A DNA stretch of 64,000 bases, from positions 1 through 64,000 of the forward strand of contig MSXN01000012.1 in the NCBI GenBank assembly GCA_002083555.1, read 5' to 3'. Numbering within the stretch: the stretch's first letter is position 1; each line of letters begins with the position of its first letter. This stretch comes from Nitrospira sp. ST-bin5. Lineage in GTDB: Bacteria > Nitrospirota > Nitrospiria > Nitrospirales > Nitrospiraceae. A model generated the notes under the pieces. That model was not told the DNA's origin and searched no databases. It saw nothing but the letters and a program-made list of their open reading frames with translations. The position numbers and the translations under genes are program-made. This document shows positions 1 to 7,887 of this stretch, one piece after another.

Positions 1-621
1 ACTAACTTTGGCGAAATCCATTTAGAAAGGATTTTCCACGATGTATTTGTCAGATTCAAATGCCGCTATCCGGCCACTTTCCGACAGTCGCTACGGCAAG
101 CTCCACGCCGGAAAACGGCCGTTCATTCGAGATGGTGCCCGTTTCACGCGACGCTTGGCTGGAGCGGGTCTGCGTCGGCTGAGGGAGAGTCGTCGAACCG
201 GTACCTCACCCGCGTGTCCGTGCCCACCACACCTGCCCACAGCCCACCTGTCTTCCCGTACGTGCTCGAATTCATGTGACCCCAGAACTCGACATCCAGC
301 GTCCAGAAATCAGATGTTTACGGAACAGCATCATCGGTGCCGGCGGTAGGCGCGAACATTTTAGTCCCGACTGTCAATAGCGAGGCCCGCTGATTAAGAG
401 AGACAAAAGGCCGATTTTCAAAGGATTCGTTGTTACGAAGGTTTCCCCACTTTCGTGTGAAAAATCGCTGATTTGGAGAGTTTCTATGCAGTCGATTGAT
501 TCTGCCCAATTCAATGGTTTGTGATGCCTTTTAGCACAGTTTTAGCACAGCGAAGGCCCGCTGATCGAAACTCAGGGAGCCGGTGTTCTCCAGCTGATTG
601 CCAATCCATGGCTGGTTGCAC
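1..621. other. Intergenic region, no supported gene
   Basis: No open frame here has recognisable protein character. The longest one (41-349) is rich in Arg, Pro and Ser and looks like noise. Two small repeats are visible: an 11-bp tandem duplication TTTTAGCACAG at 529-550, and two near-identical copies of AGCGA(A)GGCCCGCTGAT at 379-394 and 549-565. They may be debris of an old insertion or attachment site, but nothing proves that. Confidence 0.4.
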
Positions 622-641
622 ATATGCCACTTATGGCATAT
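622..641. promoter_or_regulatory. Palindromic operator upstream of toxin-antitoxin genes
   Basis: Perfect 8-bp inverted repeat ATATGCCA / TGGCATAT with a 4-nt spacer (CTTA), about 30 bp before the toxin start codon. Toxin-antitoxin operons are commonly autorepressed by the antitoxin HTH protein binding such palindromes. The palindrome is seen directly; the operator role is inferred. Confidence 0.55.
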
Positions 642-671
642 CATAGCCTGTGACGAGATCAGAGGACGCGA

Positions 672-1009
672 ATGAAGCCAGTTCATTTAGTTGGAACGTC
701 ACGGGAGGATCTTCTCAGCTTCCGGACAGCGCACAGGAAACAGCCGGCTTTCAGCTCTTTAAAGTCCAGCAGGGGAAAGAGCCGGATGATTGGAAACCGA
801 TGGCGACAATTGGACCTGGAGTCCAGGAAATCAGGGTTCGAGAGGCACGCAGGGCGTTTCGCGTCTTCTACGTGGCTAAGTTTGAAGAAGCGATCTATGT
901 TCTCCATGTGCGTCAGAAGCGTTCACAGAAAACAGCGCAGGCTGATCTATACATCGGCCGGAGCCGATTTGCCGATGTGCTCAAGTGGCGAAGGGAGGAA
1001 GGCCTATGA
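672..1009 (+). pseudogene. Frameshifted RelE/HigB-type (phage Gp49-like) toxin
   Basis: The ATG at 672 opens a frame starting MKPVHLVGTSREDLLSF, the usual N-terminus of Gp49-like (PF05973) toxins. The rest of the family pattern (PDSAQETAGFQLFKVQQG, then DDWKPMATIGPGVQEIR and FRVFYVAKF) continues in another frame up to the stop at 1007-1009. Adding one C at about 721-724 (TTCCGG to TTCCCGG) joins the frames into a normal toxin of about 112 residues. Intact relatives are ribosome-dependent mRNA interferases or related inhibitors. An AGAGGA Shine-Dalgarno precedes the ATG, and the stop overlaps the antitoxin start. The lesion may be real inactivation or an assembly indel. A GTG at 650 gives a 119-residue in-frame alternative, but it would lack the family N-terminus. 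Confidence 0.75.
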
Positions 1010-1368
1010 AACGTGAGACCGTGACGAAAGGTAGTGGGAATATCTTCCGGGATCTGGGGTTTTCGGAAGGACGATCTGCGGAACTCATTCTGAAAAGTAG
1101 CTTACTGCAGGCCCTTCAGGAAACGATCAGGGGTCGAGGCTGGAAGCAGGTGGAGGCGGCTGCTCGCCTTGGAATCGATCAGGCCAAGGTGTCCAAGATC
1201 CTAGCAGGACAGATGGCCGGATTCTCGGTCGAACGCCTGGTGCATTATCTTTCCTTACTGGGCCAGGATGTGGAATTGACCGTGCGGCGTGCTCCACGTG
1301 GACAACGATACGGGACGGTCCGTGCGAAGGTAGCGAGAGAATCGAGAACGTTCTCGGGCTCTCGGTAG
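1006..1368 (+). CDS. XRE-family antitoxin (HigA-like)
   Basis: A 120-residue antitoxin partner of the adjacent RelE/HigB-like toxin. The start at 1006 is preceded by GGGAGGAA, and its ATG overlaps the toxin TGA (ATGA), the usual translational coupling. A helix-turn-helix lies at about residues 45-80 (KQVEAAARLGIDQAKVSKIL), followed by a dimerisation segment ending SLLGQDVELTV. The layout matches the HTH_37/XRE antitoxins found downstream of Gp49-like toxins. It probably neutralises the toxin and represses the operon through the palindrome at 622-641. Since the toxin reads as broken, it may now be an orphan regulator. Confidence 0.8.
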   Translation: MKRETVTKGSGNIFRDLGFSEGRSAELILKSSLLQALQETIRGRGWKQVEAAARLGIDQAKVSKILAGQMAGFSVERLVHYLSLLGQDVELTVRRAPRGQRYGTVRAKVARESRTFSGSR

Positions 1369-1376
1369 GAGAAGGT

Positions 1377-1673
1377 GTGACGATTAAGAACGGAATGCGG
1401 CCGGTTCACCCCGGAGAAATCCTGTTCGAGAAGTTCATAAAGCCCTCAGAGCCACAGATCAACGCCAATATGCTCGCGAAAGCCCTCGATGTTCCTGCAA
1501 ACCGGATTACGGCAATTATCAAAGGACAGCGCGGCATCACGGGCGATACCGCGGTACGCCTGGCGACGTTTTTCAACACCACAGCTGAACTCTGGATGAA
1601 CCTGCAGAAAAGCTCTGAGTTCCGCCTCGCAGAAAGAGCTCTGCCGGGGAAAGTGCTAAAGCACATCGAATAG
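1377..1673 (+). CDS. higA: HigA-family antitoxin, without its own toxin
   Basis: A 98-residue protein with the classic HigA start (RPVHPGEIL), a HTH of the form NMLAKALDVPANRITAIIKG, and the C-terminal TAELWMNLQ motif typical of the family. The GTG at 1377 follows GGAGAAG; an ATG at 1395 is an alternative. HigA usually follows a HigB toxin of about 92 residues, but here it lies 8 nt after another antitoxin and no second toxin is present. It may be a solitary repressor or a leftover of a rearranged locus. The family call is firm; the role is inferred. Confidence 0.85.
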   Translation: MTIKNGMRPVHPGEILFEKFIKPSEPQINANMLAKALDVPANRITAIIKGQRGITGDTAVRLATFFNTTAELWMNLQKSSEFRLAERALPGKVLKHIE

Positions 1674-2253
1674 CACAGGGATGCGCTGGTATCGGCCTGA
1701 TGATGGTGGGGCACATACAGGCTGAGTAAGAAGTCAAAAACAATTCCCTTGTCTCAGGGAAATGCACTGTCCCATTTATTTTGTGGACAGATCGTTTCTC
1801 GTTTGTGGCCCCCATGTTTGTAAAGAATTCTATTGCTTCAGAGGCTCCATTCCAAAGGGATATCTAACGACCCTCGCCCTCTATTCTGTTACAAGGTCCC
1901 CATCTTCACTCTGCTTCTGGCACCTTTTCTGACGTATTCTTCTTGGCTGCAAATTGAGCGGGGCGCAACAACCACGAAGGACATTCATTCCTCGCCCGAC
2001 ACCGGTCGGCCACCATCCCCAGGCAGCACTGCACCACGACCCTGACATACCGCGGCATAGCAACATTCTCTAGATAGGAAACAACGCTAGACCAGCGTAG
2101 CAACCGGGCTCAAGCCAGTTCACAACTTTGACGCTGCTTACGGGTGCGGAAGCGACCAATCACTGAATGGCCATATCTCCAGTGCGGGATAATGTGATAT
2201 TGATTGTGCCTCTGTGCTGTAGCAGACATTTCCGAGACATTCATTGTGATTGT
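1674..2253. other. Intergenic region, no supported gene
   Basis: About 580 bp with no convincing gene. It contains a small hairpin TTCCCT-TGTCTC-AGGGAA at 1744-1761 without a T-run, and next to it CTGTCC...GGACAG (about 1768-1791). The latter resembles an insertion-sequence end but has no partner that I can find. Open frames in both directions are short and have unusual composition. Confidence 0.4.
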
Positions 2254-3177
2254 ATGACCCGACCACGGATTGGCCTGGCACTCGGTAGCGGCTCAGCGCG
2301 CGGATGGGCTCACATCGGCGTCCTGGATGCGCTCACGGATGCCGGCATCGAGCCGGATATCATCTGTGGAAGCTCTATCGGATCGTTGGTCGGCGGGGCC
2401 TATGTCGCCGGGCAGTTCACCGCGCTGCGTGAATGGGCCGAGGCCGCGACGTGGCGGGATGTTGTGGGCCTCCTGGATGTCCGACTTACCGGCGGGGGAC
2501 TCATCAGCGGCGAACTGATCGTCGGATTTCTGCATAGGCTGGGAATGACGGGGCTTATCGAAGACTATCCGAAGCCCTATGCGGCCATCGCGACGAATCT
2601 GGTCACGGGCCGCGAAGTATGGCTGCAGCGCGGCCCGATTCATGACGCCGTCCGTGCGTCGATTTCCATCCCGGGAATTCTGAGCCCTGTGCGCGTGAAC
2701 GACGAATTGCTCGCGGACGGTGGGTTGTCCAATCCAGTGCCGGTCTCGGTCTGCCGCGCGCTCGGTGCGGAGGTCACGATCGCGGTGAATCTCAATGGAG
2801 ACCTGTTGGGACGGCGATTCAAGGCGCAACCTGACTCACAGGCCCCCATCGCGTCTCCGCATGACCCGCACGAATTCGTCAGCCGTCTCTTAAACCAGTT
2901 GCCTGCTGGATTGCGGGAAGAGGCGTCGAAGATCGCCCCCCGCCTGCTCCAAAAAGGATCATCGACCCCGGGTTACTTCAACGTGCTCGCCAACTCCATT
3001 AATATCATGGAGGACTATATCACCCGCGCACGTCTCGCCGGCGACCCGCCCCATGTTCTGCTAGTTCCGCGCTTAGGACACATTGGTCTGATGGAATACA
3101 ACCGTGCCAAGGAATCGATCGCTGAGGGGCGCCTCTGCGTCGAGCAGGCCATGCCGATGTTGAAAAGACTTTTGTGA
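2254..3177 (+). CDS. Patatin-like phospholipase (RssA/NTE type)
   Basis: A 307-residue serine lipid hydrolase. The start at 2254 (MTRPRIGLALGSGSARG) places the oxyanion-hole glycine loop at the N-terminus, as in RssA and YlbK. The upstream in-frame extension to 2167 lacks family character. The nucleophile elbow is GSSIG (about residues 42-46) and the catalytic Asp is in DGGLSNP, giving the Ser-Asp dyad of patatins. No signal peptide is apparent, so it is probably cytoplasmic or membrane-peripheral. The substrate cannot be told from sequence. It stands alone and is convergent with the following sigma-54 regulator. Confidence 0.88.
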   Translation: MTRPRIGLALGSGSARGWAHIGVLDALTDAGIEPDIICGSSIGSLVGGAYVAGQFTALREWAEAATWRDVVGLLDVRLTGGGLISGELIVGFLHRLGMTGLIEDYPKPYAAIATNLVTGREVWLQRGPIHDAVRASISIPGILSPVRVNDELLADGGLSNPVPVSVCRALGAEVTIAVNLNGDLLGRRFKAQPDSQAPIASPHDPHEFVSRLLNQLPAGLREEASKIAPRLLQKGSSTPGYFNVLANSINIMEDYITRARLAGDPPHVLLVPRLGHIGLMEYNRAKESIAEGRLCVEQAMPMLKRLL

Positions 3178-3327
3178 GGATTAAGATCGAGATTCCGACG
3201 CGCCCATTACGCCACACCGCTCTTGCTCGCCACGGGGCAGGTTGGACAATAGCGGGATGCCACGGCAAGCCTGCCGTCCTAGGCATGCAAGTCAGCTGAG
3301 ACGGGAGCGCGCCGTTGATGTCTTCCT

Positions 3328-4860
3328 CTACTGCGGTCGGCTAATACCCAGTTTCTGCATCTTCGAGTGCAGGGTCGTGCGTTTGATGCCCAGCTTCGCG
3401 GCCGCACCTGATTGGCCGCCGATGACCCATCGCGCCTCATGCAGAGCTTTTAGAATGTGCTGACGTTCGGCGTCCTCGAGGCTGACCGCGGTGCCATTGC
3501 CGGCCGTGCTTGGCCGCTTCAATTCCGAGACCGGCACCTCCAGGTCAGAGGTCTGCGACAGGATCACCGCCCGCTCGATGAAATTTTCGAGCTCCCGGAT
3601 GTTGCCTGGCCACGGATACTCCTGCAGGGCGGCCATCGATTCGCAGGGGATCGTTTCGATGGGCTTCTTCATGCGCCGGGCGAATTTCTGGGCAAAGTGG
3701 TTTACGAGGATCGGGATGTCCTCAGGGCGCTCTCGCAGAGCCGGCACCAGGATAGGAAACACTTTGAGGCGATAGTAGAGGTCGCTACGGAACCTGCCCT
3801 CATCCACCATCCGCTCTAATTCGCGATTCGTTGCGGCGATCAGGCGGACATTGACGCGGAGCGTTCTGGTGCTGCCGAGCCGCTCGAACTCCTGCTCCTG
3901 GAGCACCCGGAGAAGCTTCACTTGTAAGTCCAGCGGAATTTCGCCGACCTCATCGAGGAACAGCGTGCCGTGGTCGGCGAGCTCGAAGCGGCCGATCTTG
4001 GTCGCGATGGCGCCGGTGAAGGCGCCCTTCTCATGGCCGAACAGTTCGCTCTCCACCAGTCCCGTCGGAATCGCGGCGCAATTGAGCTTCACGAATGTCC
4101 GTTCGCGTCTCCCACTCAGATGATGGAGGGCGCGCGCCACCAGCTCTTTGCCGCTGCCGGTTTCTCCGAGGATGAGGACCGTGGAATCGGTGCCTGCGAC
4201 CGTTTCCACCTGTTTGAGGACACGTTTCAGTGACCGGCTATCTCCGACGATATCGTCGTATTCGGTCCTGATCTCTTCTTCAAGGTACAGCTTTTCCTTC
4301 GTCACCTTATCCCGTAGCCGCGCGATCTCCTCGTAGGCCAGCGCATTATCGACCGCCACGGCGACCTGCTTGGCGACGTGGCAGAGAAAGTCAACGTCGC
4401 CGTCGTGATAGGCGTCCTGCTGGACGCTGCAAAATCCGATGGCACCGAGCCGGCGTCCGGCCACCGTCAGCGGAAACCCGCACACGGACTGCAGCCCGTC
4501 CATCTGCATCTTGGCGACAATAGCCGGCCAGCGGCGTTCAGCCATGATATCGGCGAGGAAAAGAGGCTCTTGCGTCCGCCAGACATAGCCCGCCGGCGTC
4601 TCGTCGACCGGCAGCTCATACACGTCGTCGGGCAAGTGGATCGGTATGTTTGCCTGGATGCTATGCAGCGTCATGGTGTGGCGGGCGGGATTGTAGAGCG
4701 CGAGAGCGACGAAGTTGACGGGAACGACCTTGGGAAGGAGCCGGGCAAGATCGCGGCAGACCTCGCCCAAATTCCGATGCGTGGCGATCGTTTCCGCCAC
4801 ATCAAACAGTGTCCGATAGCGCTCGGGCAGCGCCCCGTCGCGCGGGTGATCGGTAGCCAT
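3328..4860 (-). CDS. GAF-domain sigma-54-dependent transcriptional activator
   Basis: A 510-residue enhancer-binding protein. A GAF sensor spans about residues 12-180. The AAA+ domain has Walker A GETGSGKE (232-239) and the sigma-54 contact loop GAFTGA (279-284). A Fis-type HTH closes the C-terminus (AAAKLGIKRTTLHSKM). The layout resembles NorR and FhlA, but the ligand cannot be inferred. It is followed on the same strand by nothing, and its 5' end is 78 nt from the end of the 479-residue gene, so it may control the neighbouring efflux operon or a distant target. Confidence 0.9.
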   Translation of the reverse strand: MATDHPRDGALPERYRTLFDVAETIATHRNLGEVCRDLARLLPKVVPVNFVALALYNPARHTMTLHSIQANIPIHLPDDVYELPVDETPAGYVWRTQEPLFLADIMAERRWPAIVAKMQMDGLQSVCGFPLTVAGRRLGAIGFCSVQQDAYHDGDVDFLCHVAKQVAVAVDNALAYEEIARLRDKVTKEKLYLEEEIRTEYDDIVGDSRSLKRVLKQVETVAGTDSTVLILGETGSGKELVARALHHLSGRRERTFVKLNCAAIPTGLVESELFGHEKGAFTGAIATKIGRFELADHGTLFLDEVGEIPLDLQVKLLRVLQEQEFERLGSTRTLRVNVRLIAATNRELERMVDEGRFRSDLYYRLKVFPILVPALRERPEDIPILVNHFAQKFARRMKKPIETIPCESMAALQEYPWPGNIRELENFIERAVILSQTSDLEVPVSELKRPSTAGNGTAVSLEDAERQHILKALHEARWVIGGQSGAAAKLGIKRTTLHSKMQKLGISRPQ

Positions 4861-4938
4861 CGCCGGGTATTATGCCGCAGAGACGATTGCTGCTCAAGAG
4901 GCCGGCGACGGAAAAGAGAAAATCTGTGCGCCGTGGCC

Positions 4939-6378
4939 TCATGCCGGCACGGCGGTCTGTTGCGACGACATGTGTGAATCGGATGGCCAGCCGAAGAGAT
5001 GCTTGGCCTTGATGATGTCCGCCACGGTCCTCGGAACCATCTCCTCCCACGACGGATCTCCGGACTCAATTTTCCTCAGCACGTCGGGCGTCTGGATGGC
5101 CAGGAGCGTTTCATCATAGCCGCGGATCGGCTCGACGCGGCCCATGTCCAGAAGGAGGGTGCGCAGATGATGCCAAGGAGCCGGGATCACCGCCCGTTCC
5201 ACCGATGCAATGCCAGCGGATACGGGGTCGCGCATCGGATAGACGTACATGGTGACGGAACGCTTGAAGAGGCGTCCTGCTGACTCGAGCACGCCACCGG
5301 GCAGATCCGTGTAGTACCGTTCATCAGCGATCTGCCGTATCGTGGGCATGCCGACCGCCAACCCGATGGGTTTGTCGGTGTACGCGGCCAGGTACTCGGC
5401 CAGCTCGTAGTACGGCTCGAACCGTGAGATGAGGACGTCCATGCCGAGCGCCGCCAGGATCTCCGCCCTGGCCAGGAAGTCGCAATGGTCGGCATCGCAC
5501 CCCGGCTCAAGCGACCGCAGCGTCATCTCGGCCAGCACGACAGGCCGTTGCCCGGCGAGGCCCGGATGCCGGGTGAATTGATCGAGCGCCCGATTCAGCA
5601 AGTCGACCGTGAGCTTTGTCGCGGGCCGAAAGCTGCCTCGCTCAACGAGGATGGGTTTGTTGTGCAGGATCTCCGACGGCTGCACGACCTCGCCCAGTGC
5701 GGTGAACATCGCGGCGTCGGTGAGCCGACGCTCCACCAGCATCAGGGTCATTCTCCGGTTATCGACGCCCGGAAACGCCGGGCCTGTCAGTTTGATCATG
5801 TCGATCTCAATACGCTCGCGCGAGAGGTCGTCCATCAGCGTGGAAATCAGGCCGACCGGGTCGTCAGACCGGAACAAGGCGCCGTAGACCAGATTGACGC
5901 CGAGCGTGCCCAGCGCTTCCTGTTGACGGACGACGGCCGAATCGACAAGATGCGCATGGATGATGATCTCCGACGGATCTTCGCCTGCCATGCGTTGATA
6001 GCGGACGCCAAGCCAGCCGCGTCCCTTCCCGGGATGCCGGTAGCTTCCGGTGGCAACCGTGGTGGCAAACACGAAAAATCGGGTCGTTTGGCCGCGGGTC
6101 GCATGAAGTCGCTCCAGCAATTTATGAAATTCGAAGTCGAGCATGGCTTCCAAGCGCTGGCGGCTGACGTACCGCTTCGTCGGTCCGTAGAGCGCGTCGC
6201 TGACCGCCATGTCGTAAGCCGAGATGGTCTTGGCCACCGTTCCGGCCGCGCCTCCGACGGAAAAGAACCATCGAGCCACCTCCTGGCCGCCGCCTATTTC
6301 CGCAAACGTGCCGTACGAGGTGGGATCGAGATTGATGGCTAATGCTTTCTGTCGAGTCTCCGTGATGGTTTCAGCCAT
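4939..6378 (-). CDS. Conserved protein of unknown function in RND operon
   Basis: A 479-residue soluble protein with no signal peptide or membrane segment. I recognise it as a widely conserved family, with characteristic stretches such as YGTFAEIGGGQEVARWFF near the N-terminus and DPSWEEMVP near the C-terminus. Members have carried database names such as nicotinate-nucleotide adenylyltransferase or TonB-dependent receptor; I see no nucleotidyl-transferase HxGH motif or beta-barrel features to support either. It starts 17 nt after the outer-membrane factor gene and so is probably the last gene of the efflux operon. Its role is unknown. Confidence 0.75.
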   Translation of the reverse strand: MAETITETRQKALAINLDPTSYGTFAEIGGGQEVARWFFSVGGAAGTVAKTISAYDMAVSDALYGPTKRYVSRQRLEAMLDFEFHKLLERLHATRGQTTRFFVFATTVATGSYRHPGKGRGWLGVRYQRMAGEDPSEIIIHAHLVDSAVVRQQEALGTLGVNLVYGALFRSDDPVGLISTLMDDLSRERIEIDMIKLTGPAFPGVDNRRMTLMLVERRLTDAAMFTALGEVVQPSEILHNKPILVERGSFRPATKLTVDLLNRALDQFTRHPGLAGQRPVVLAEMTLRSLEPGCDADHCDFLARAEILAALGMDVLISRFEPYYELAEYLAAYTDKPIGLAVGMPTIRQIADERYYTDLPGGVLESAGRLFKRSVTMYVYPMRDPVSAGIASVERAVIPAPWHHLRTLLLDMGRVEPIRGYDETLLAIQTPDVLRKIESGDPSWEEMVPRTVADIIKAKHLFGWPSDSHMSSQQTAVPA

Positions 6379-6395
6379 GGTGCACCTCCAAGTTG

Positions 6396-7877
6396 TCAGT
6401 TCATGCGAGAGACGGCGATCGCCCGCTCGGGCTGGCTTGTCTCATCGGGCGTCCAGCCTCCGCCCAACGCTTTGTACAGTTGGACCGTCGAGGTGAGCTG
6501 CGCCCGGCGCGTGTCGGCGAGCGCCACCTCTGCCGTGAACAGATTGCGCTGGGCGGTCAGCACGTCCAGATAACTGGCGCGCCCGCCCTGGTAGCGCTGC
6601 TTCGCGAAGCCCAATGCCGACTGCAGGGCCTCGACCTGTTGCTCCTGCGCCGTTCGCTTTTCCCGCGTCTTCTGCACGGCGATCAAGGCATTCTCGACGT
6701 CCTGAAACGCCGAGAGTATGGTGCGCTGATAGGCCGCGAGCGCCTGCCGCATCTTCGCTTCCGTCGCCTTCACCTGGTACCCCAAGGCGGTCGCGTTGAA
6801 GAGCGGCGCGCTGATACTCCCAAGGGCGCCGAAGGTGCCGAACGGTCCCTGAGCTGCCAGTCCGGTGAGCTGAAGCGCGGAGACCCCCGCGTTGCCGGTG
6901 AGCGACACAGCGGGAAACCGCTGCGCCTCGGCGACGCCGATATTCGCCGTGGCGCCGGCTAGCTCCTGTTCCGCCATGAGAATATCGGGTCTCCGCTGGA
7001 GGAGATCCGAAGGAAGACCGGCCGGGACGTCTGGCGGCATGATCTGCTCAGTCAGGCTCGCGCCGCGCGGGATGCTCATGGGCCGGCGTCCGAGGAGCAC
7101 GCTGAGCAAATTCTCTTTCTGCACCGCCTGCTGCTCGAGGTCGGCCAGCTGCGCCGACGTGCCCGCCCGTTCGGCTTCGAATTGGTTCAGGTCCAGCTTC
7201 GGAATGTCGCCGTGCTGGAACCGGATTCGCGAGATCGCCACGCTCTCTTCCCAGGCTTTGAGCGTCCGCTTCGTGATCTCGATCTGGAGGTCTAACGAAC
7301 GCAGCTCAAAATAGGCCTGAGCGACATTGCTCACCAAGCCGATGACGATCGTCCGTTGGTTTTCCATCTGTCCAAGGAGCTGGGCTTGGGCGGCCTCGAT
7401 CGATCTGCGGATGCGGCCCCAGACATCAATCTCCCATCTCACGCCGACTCCTCCGAATTCGCTTCCGAAGTCGGTGCCCCCGGATCGGGTGCCTGACGGG
7501 ATGGAGATGGCGCCGGAACCCGGGGCCGGGATCCCGATTGCGTTGTTCGTACTGTGGAAGTAGGCACCTGTGCCGGTCGCGCTCACCGATGGCGCCAAGT
7601 CGAACCGAGCAATCGTGAATTGCGCCTGGTACTGCTCGATCGTCGCGACGGCAACGCGTAAGTCGAGATTTTCGGCGAGCGACGTGCGGATCAGCCCCTG
7701 CAAGGTCTGGTCGCGCAGGAGGTCCCACCAGGGAAGATTCGCGATGGATTCGGACGTCCCCGGCGATAGGCGCCAGGATTCGGCAGGCGGCAACTCCGGT
7801 TTCTTATAGTCCGGTCCCATCATGCAGGCGCTGAGCGAAAAAACCGCGGCAAGGCTTAATATCGTTGGGTAGCGCAT
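6396..7877 (-). CDS. Outer-membrane efflux lipoprotein (NodT/OprM family)
   Basis: A 493-residue TolC-like channel of a tripartite RND pump. The ATG at 7877 is chosen over 7901 because AGGAG lies just before it and because it directly opens a lipoprotein signal peptide (MRYPTILSLAAVFSLSAC). The mature part begins CMMGPDYKKPELP, the NodT-family hallmark. The two repeated OEP domains are rich in Ala and Gln helices. It lies 10 nt downstream of the permease gene and completes the pump. Confidence 0.93.
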   Translation of the reverse strand: MRYPTILSLAAVFSLSACMMGPDYKKPELPPAESWRLSPGTSESIANLPWWDLLRDQTLQGLIRTSLAENLDLRVAVATIEQYQAQFTIARFDLAPSVSATGTGAYFHSTNNAIGIPAPGSGAISIPSGTRSGGTDFGSEFGGVGVRWEIDVWGRIRRSIEAAQAQLLGQMENQRTIVIGLVSNVAQAYFELRSLDLQIEITKRTLKAWEESVAISRIRFQHGDIPKLDLNQFEAERAGTSAQLADLEQQAVQKENLLSVLLGRRPMSIPRGASLTEQIMPPDVPAGLPSDLLQRRPDILMAEQELAGATANIGVAEAQRFPAVSLTGNAGVSALQLTGLAAQGPFGTFGALGSISAPLFNATALGYQVKATEAKMRQALAAYQRTILSAFQDVENALIAVQKTREKRTAQEQQVEALQSALGFAKQRYQGGRASYLDVLTAQRNLFTAEVALADTRRAQLTSTVQLYKALGGGWTPDETSQPERAIAVSRMN

Positions 7878-7887
7878 TGGACGTCTC

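Noticed and set aside
41..349. 102-codon plus-strand frame at the left edge
   Set aside because: Arg/Pro/Ser-rich low-information sequence, no family pattern and no ribosome-binding site.
1766..1794. CTGTCCCATTTATTTTGTGGACAG-type palindrome reminiscent of an IS end
   Set aside because: Single copy, no transposase remnant and no partner repeat seen.
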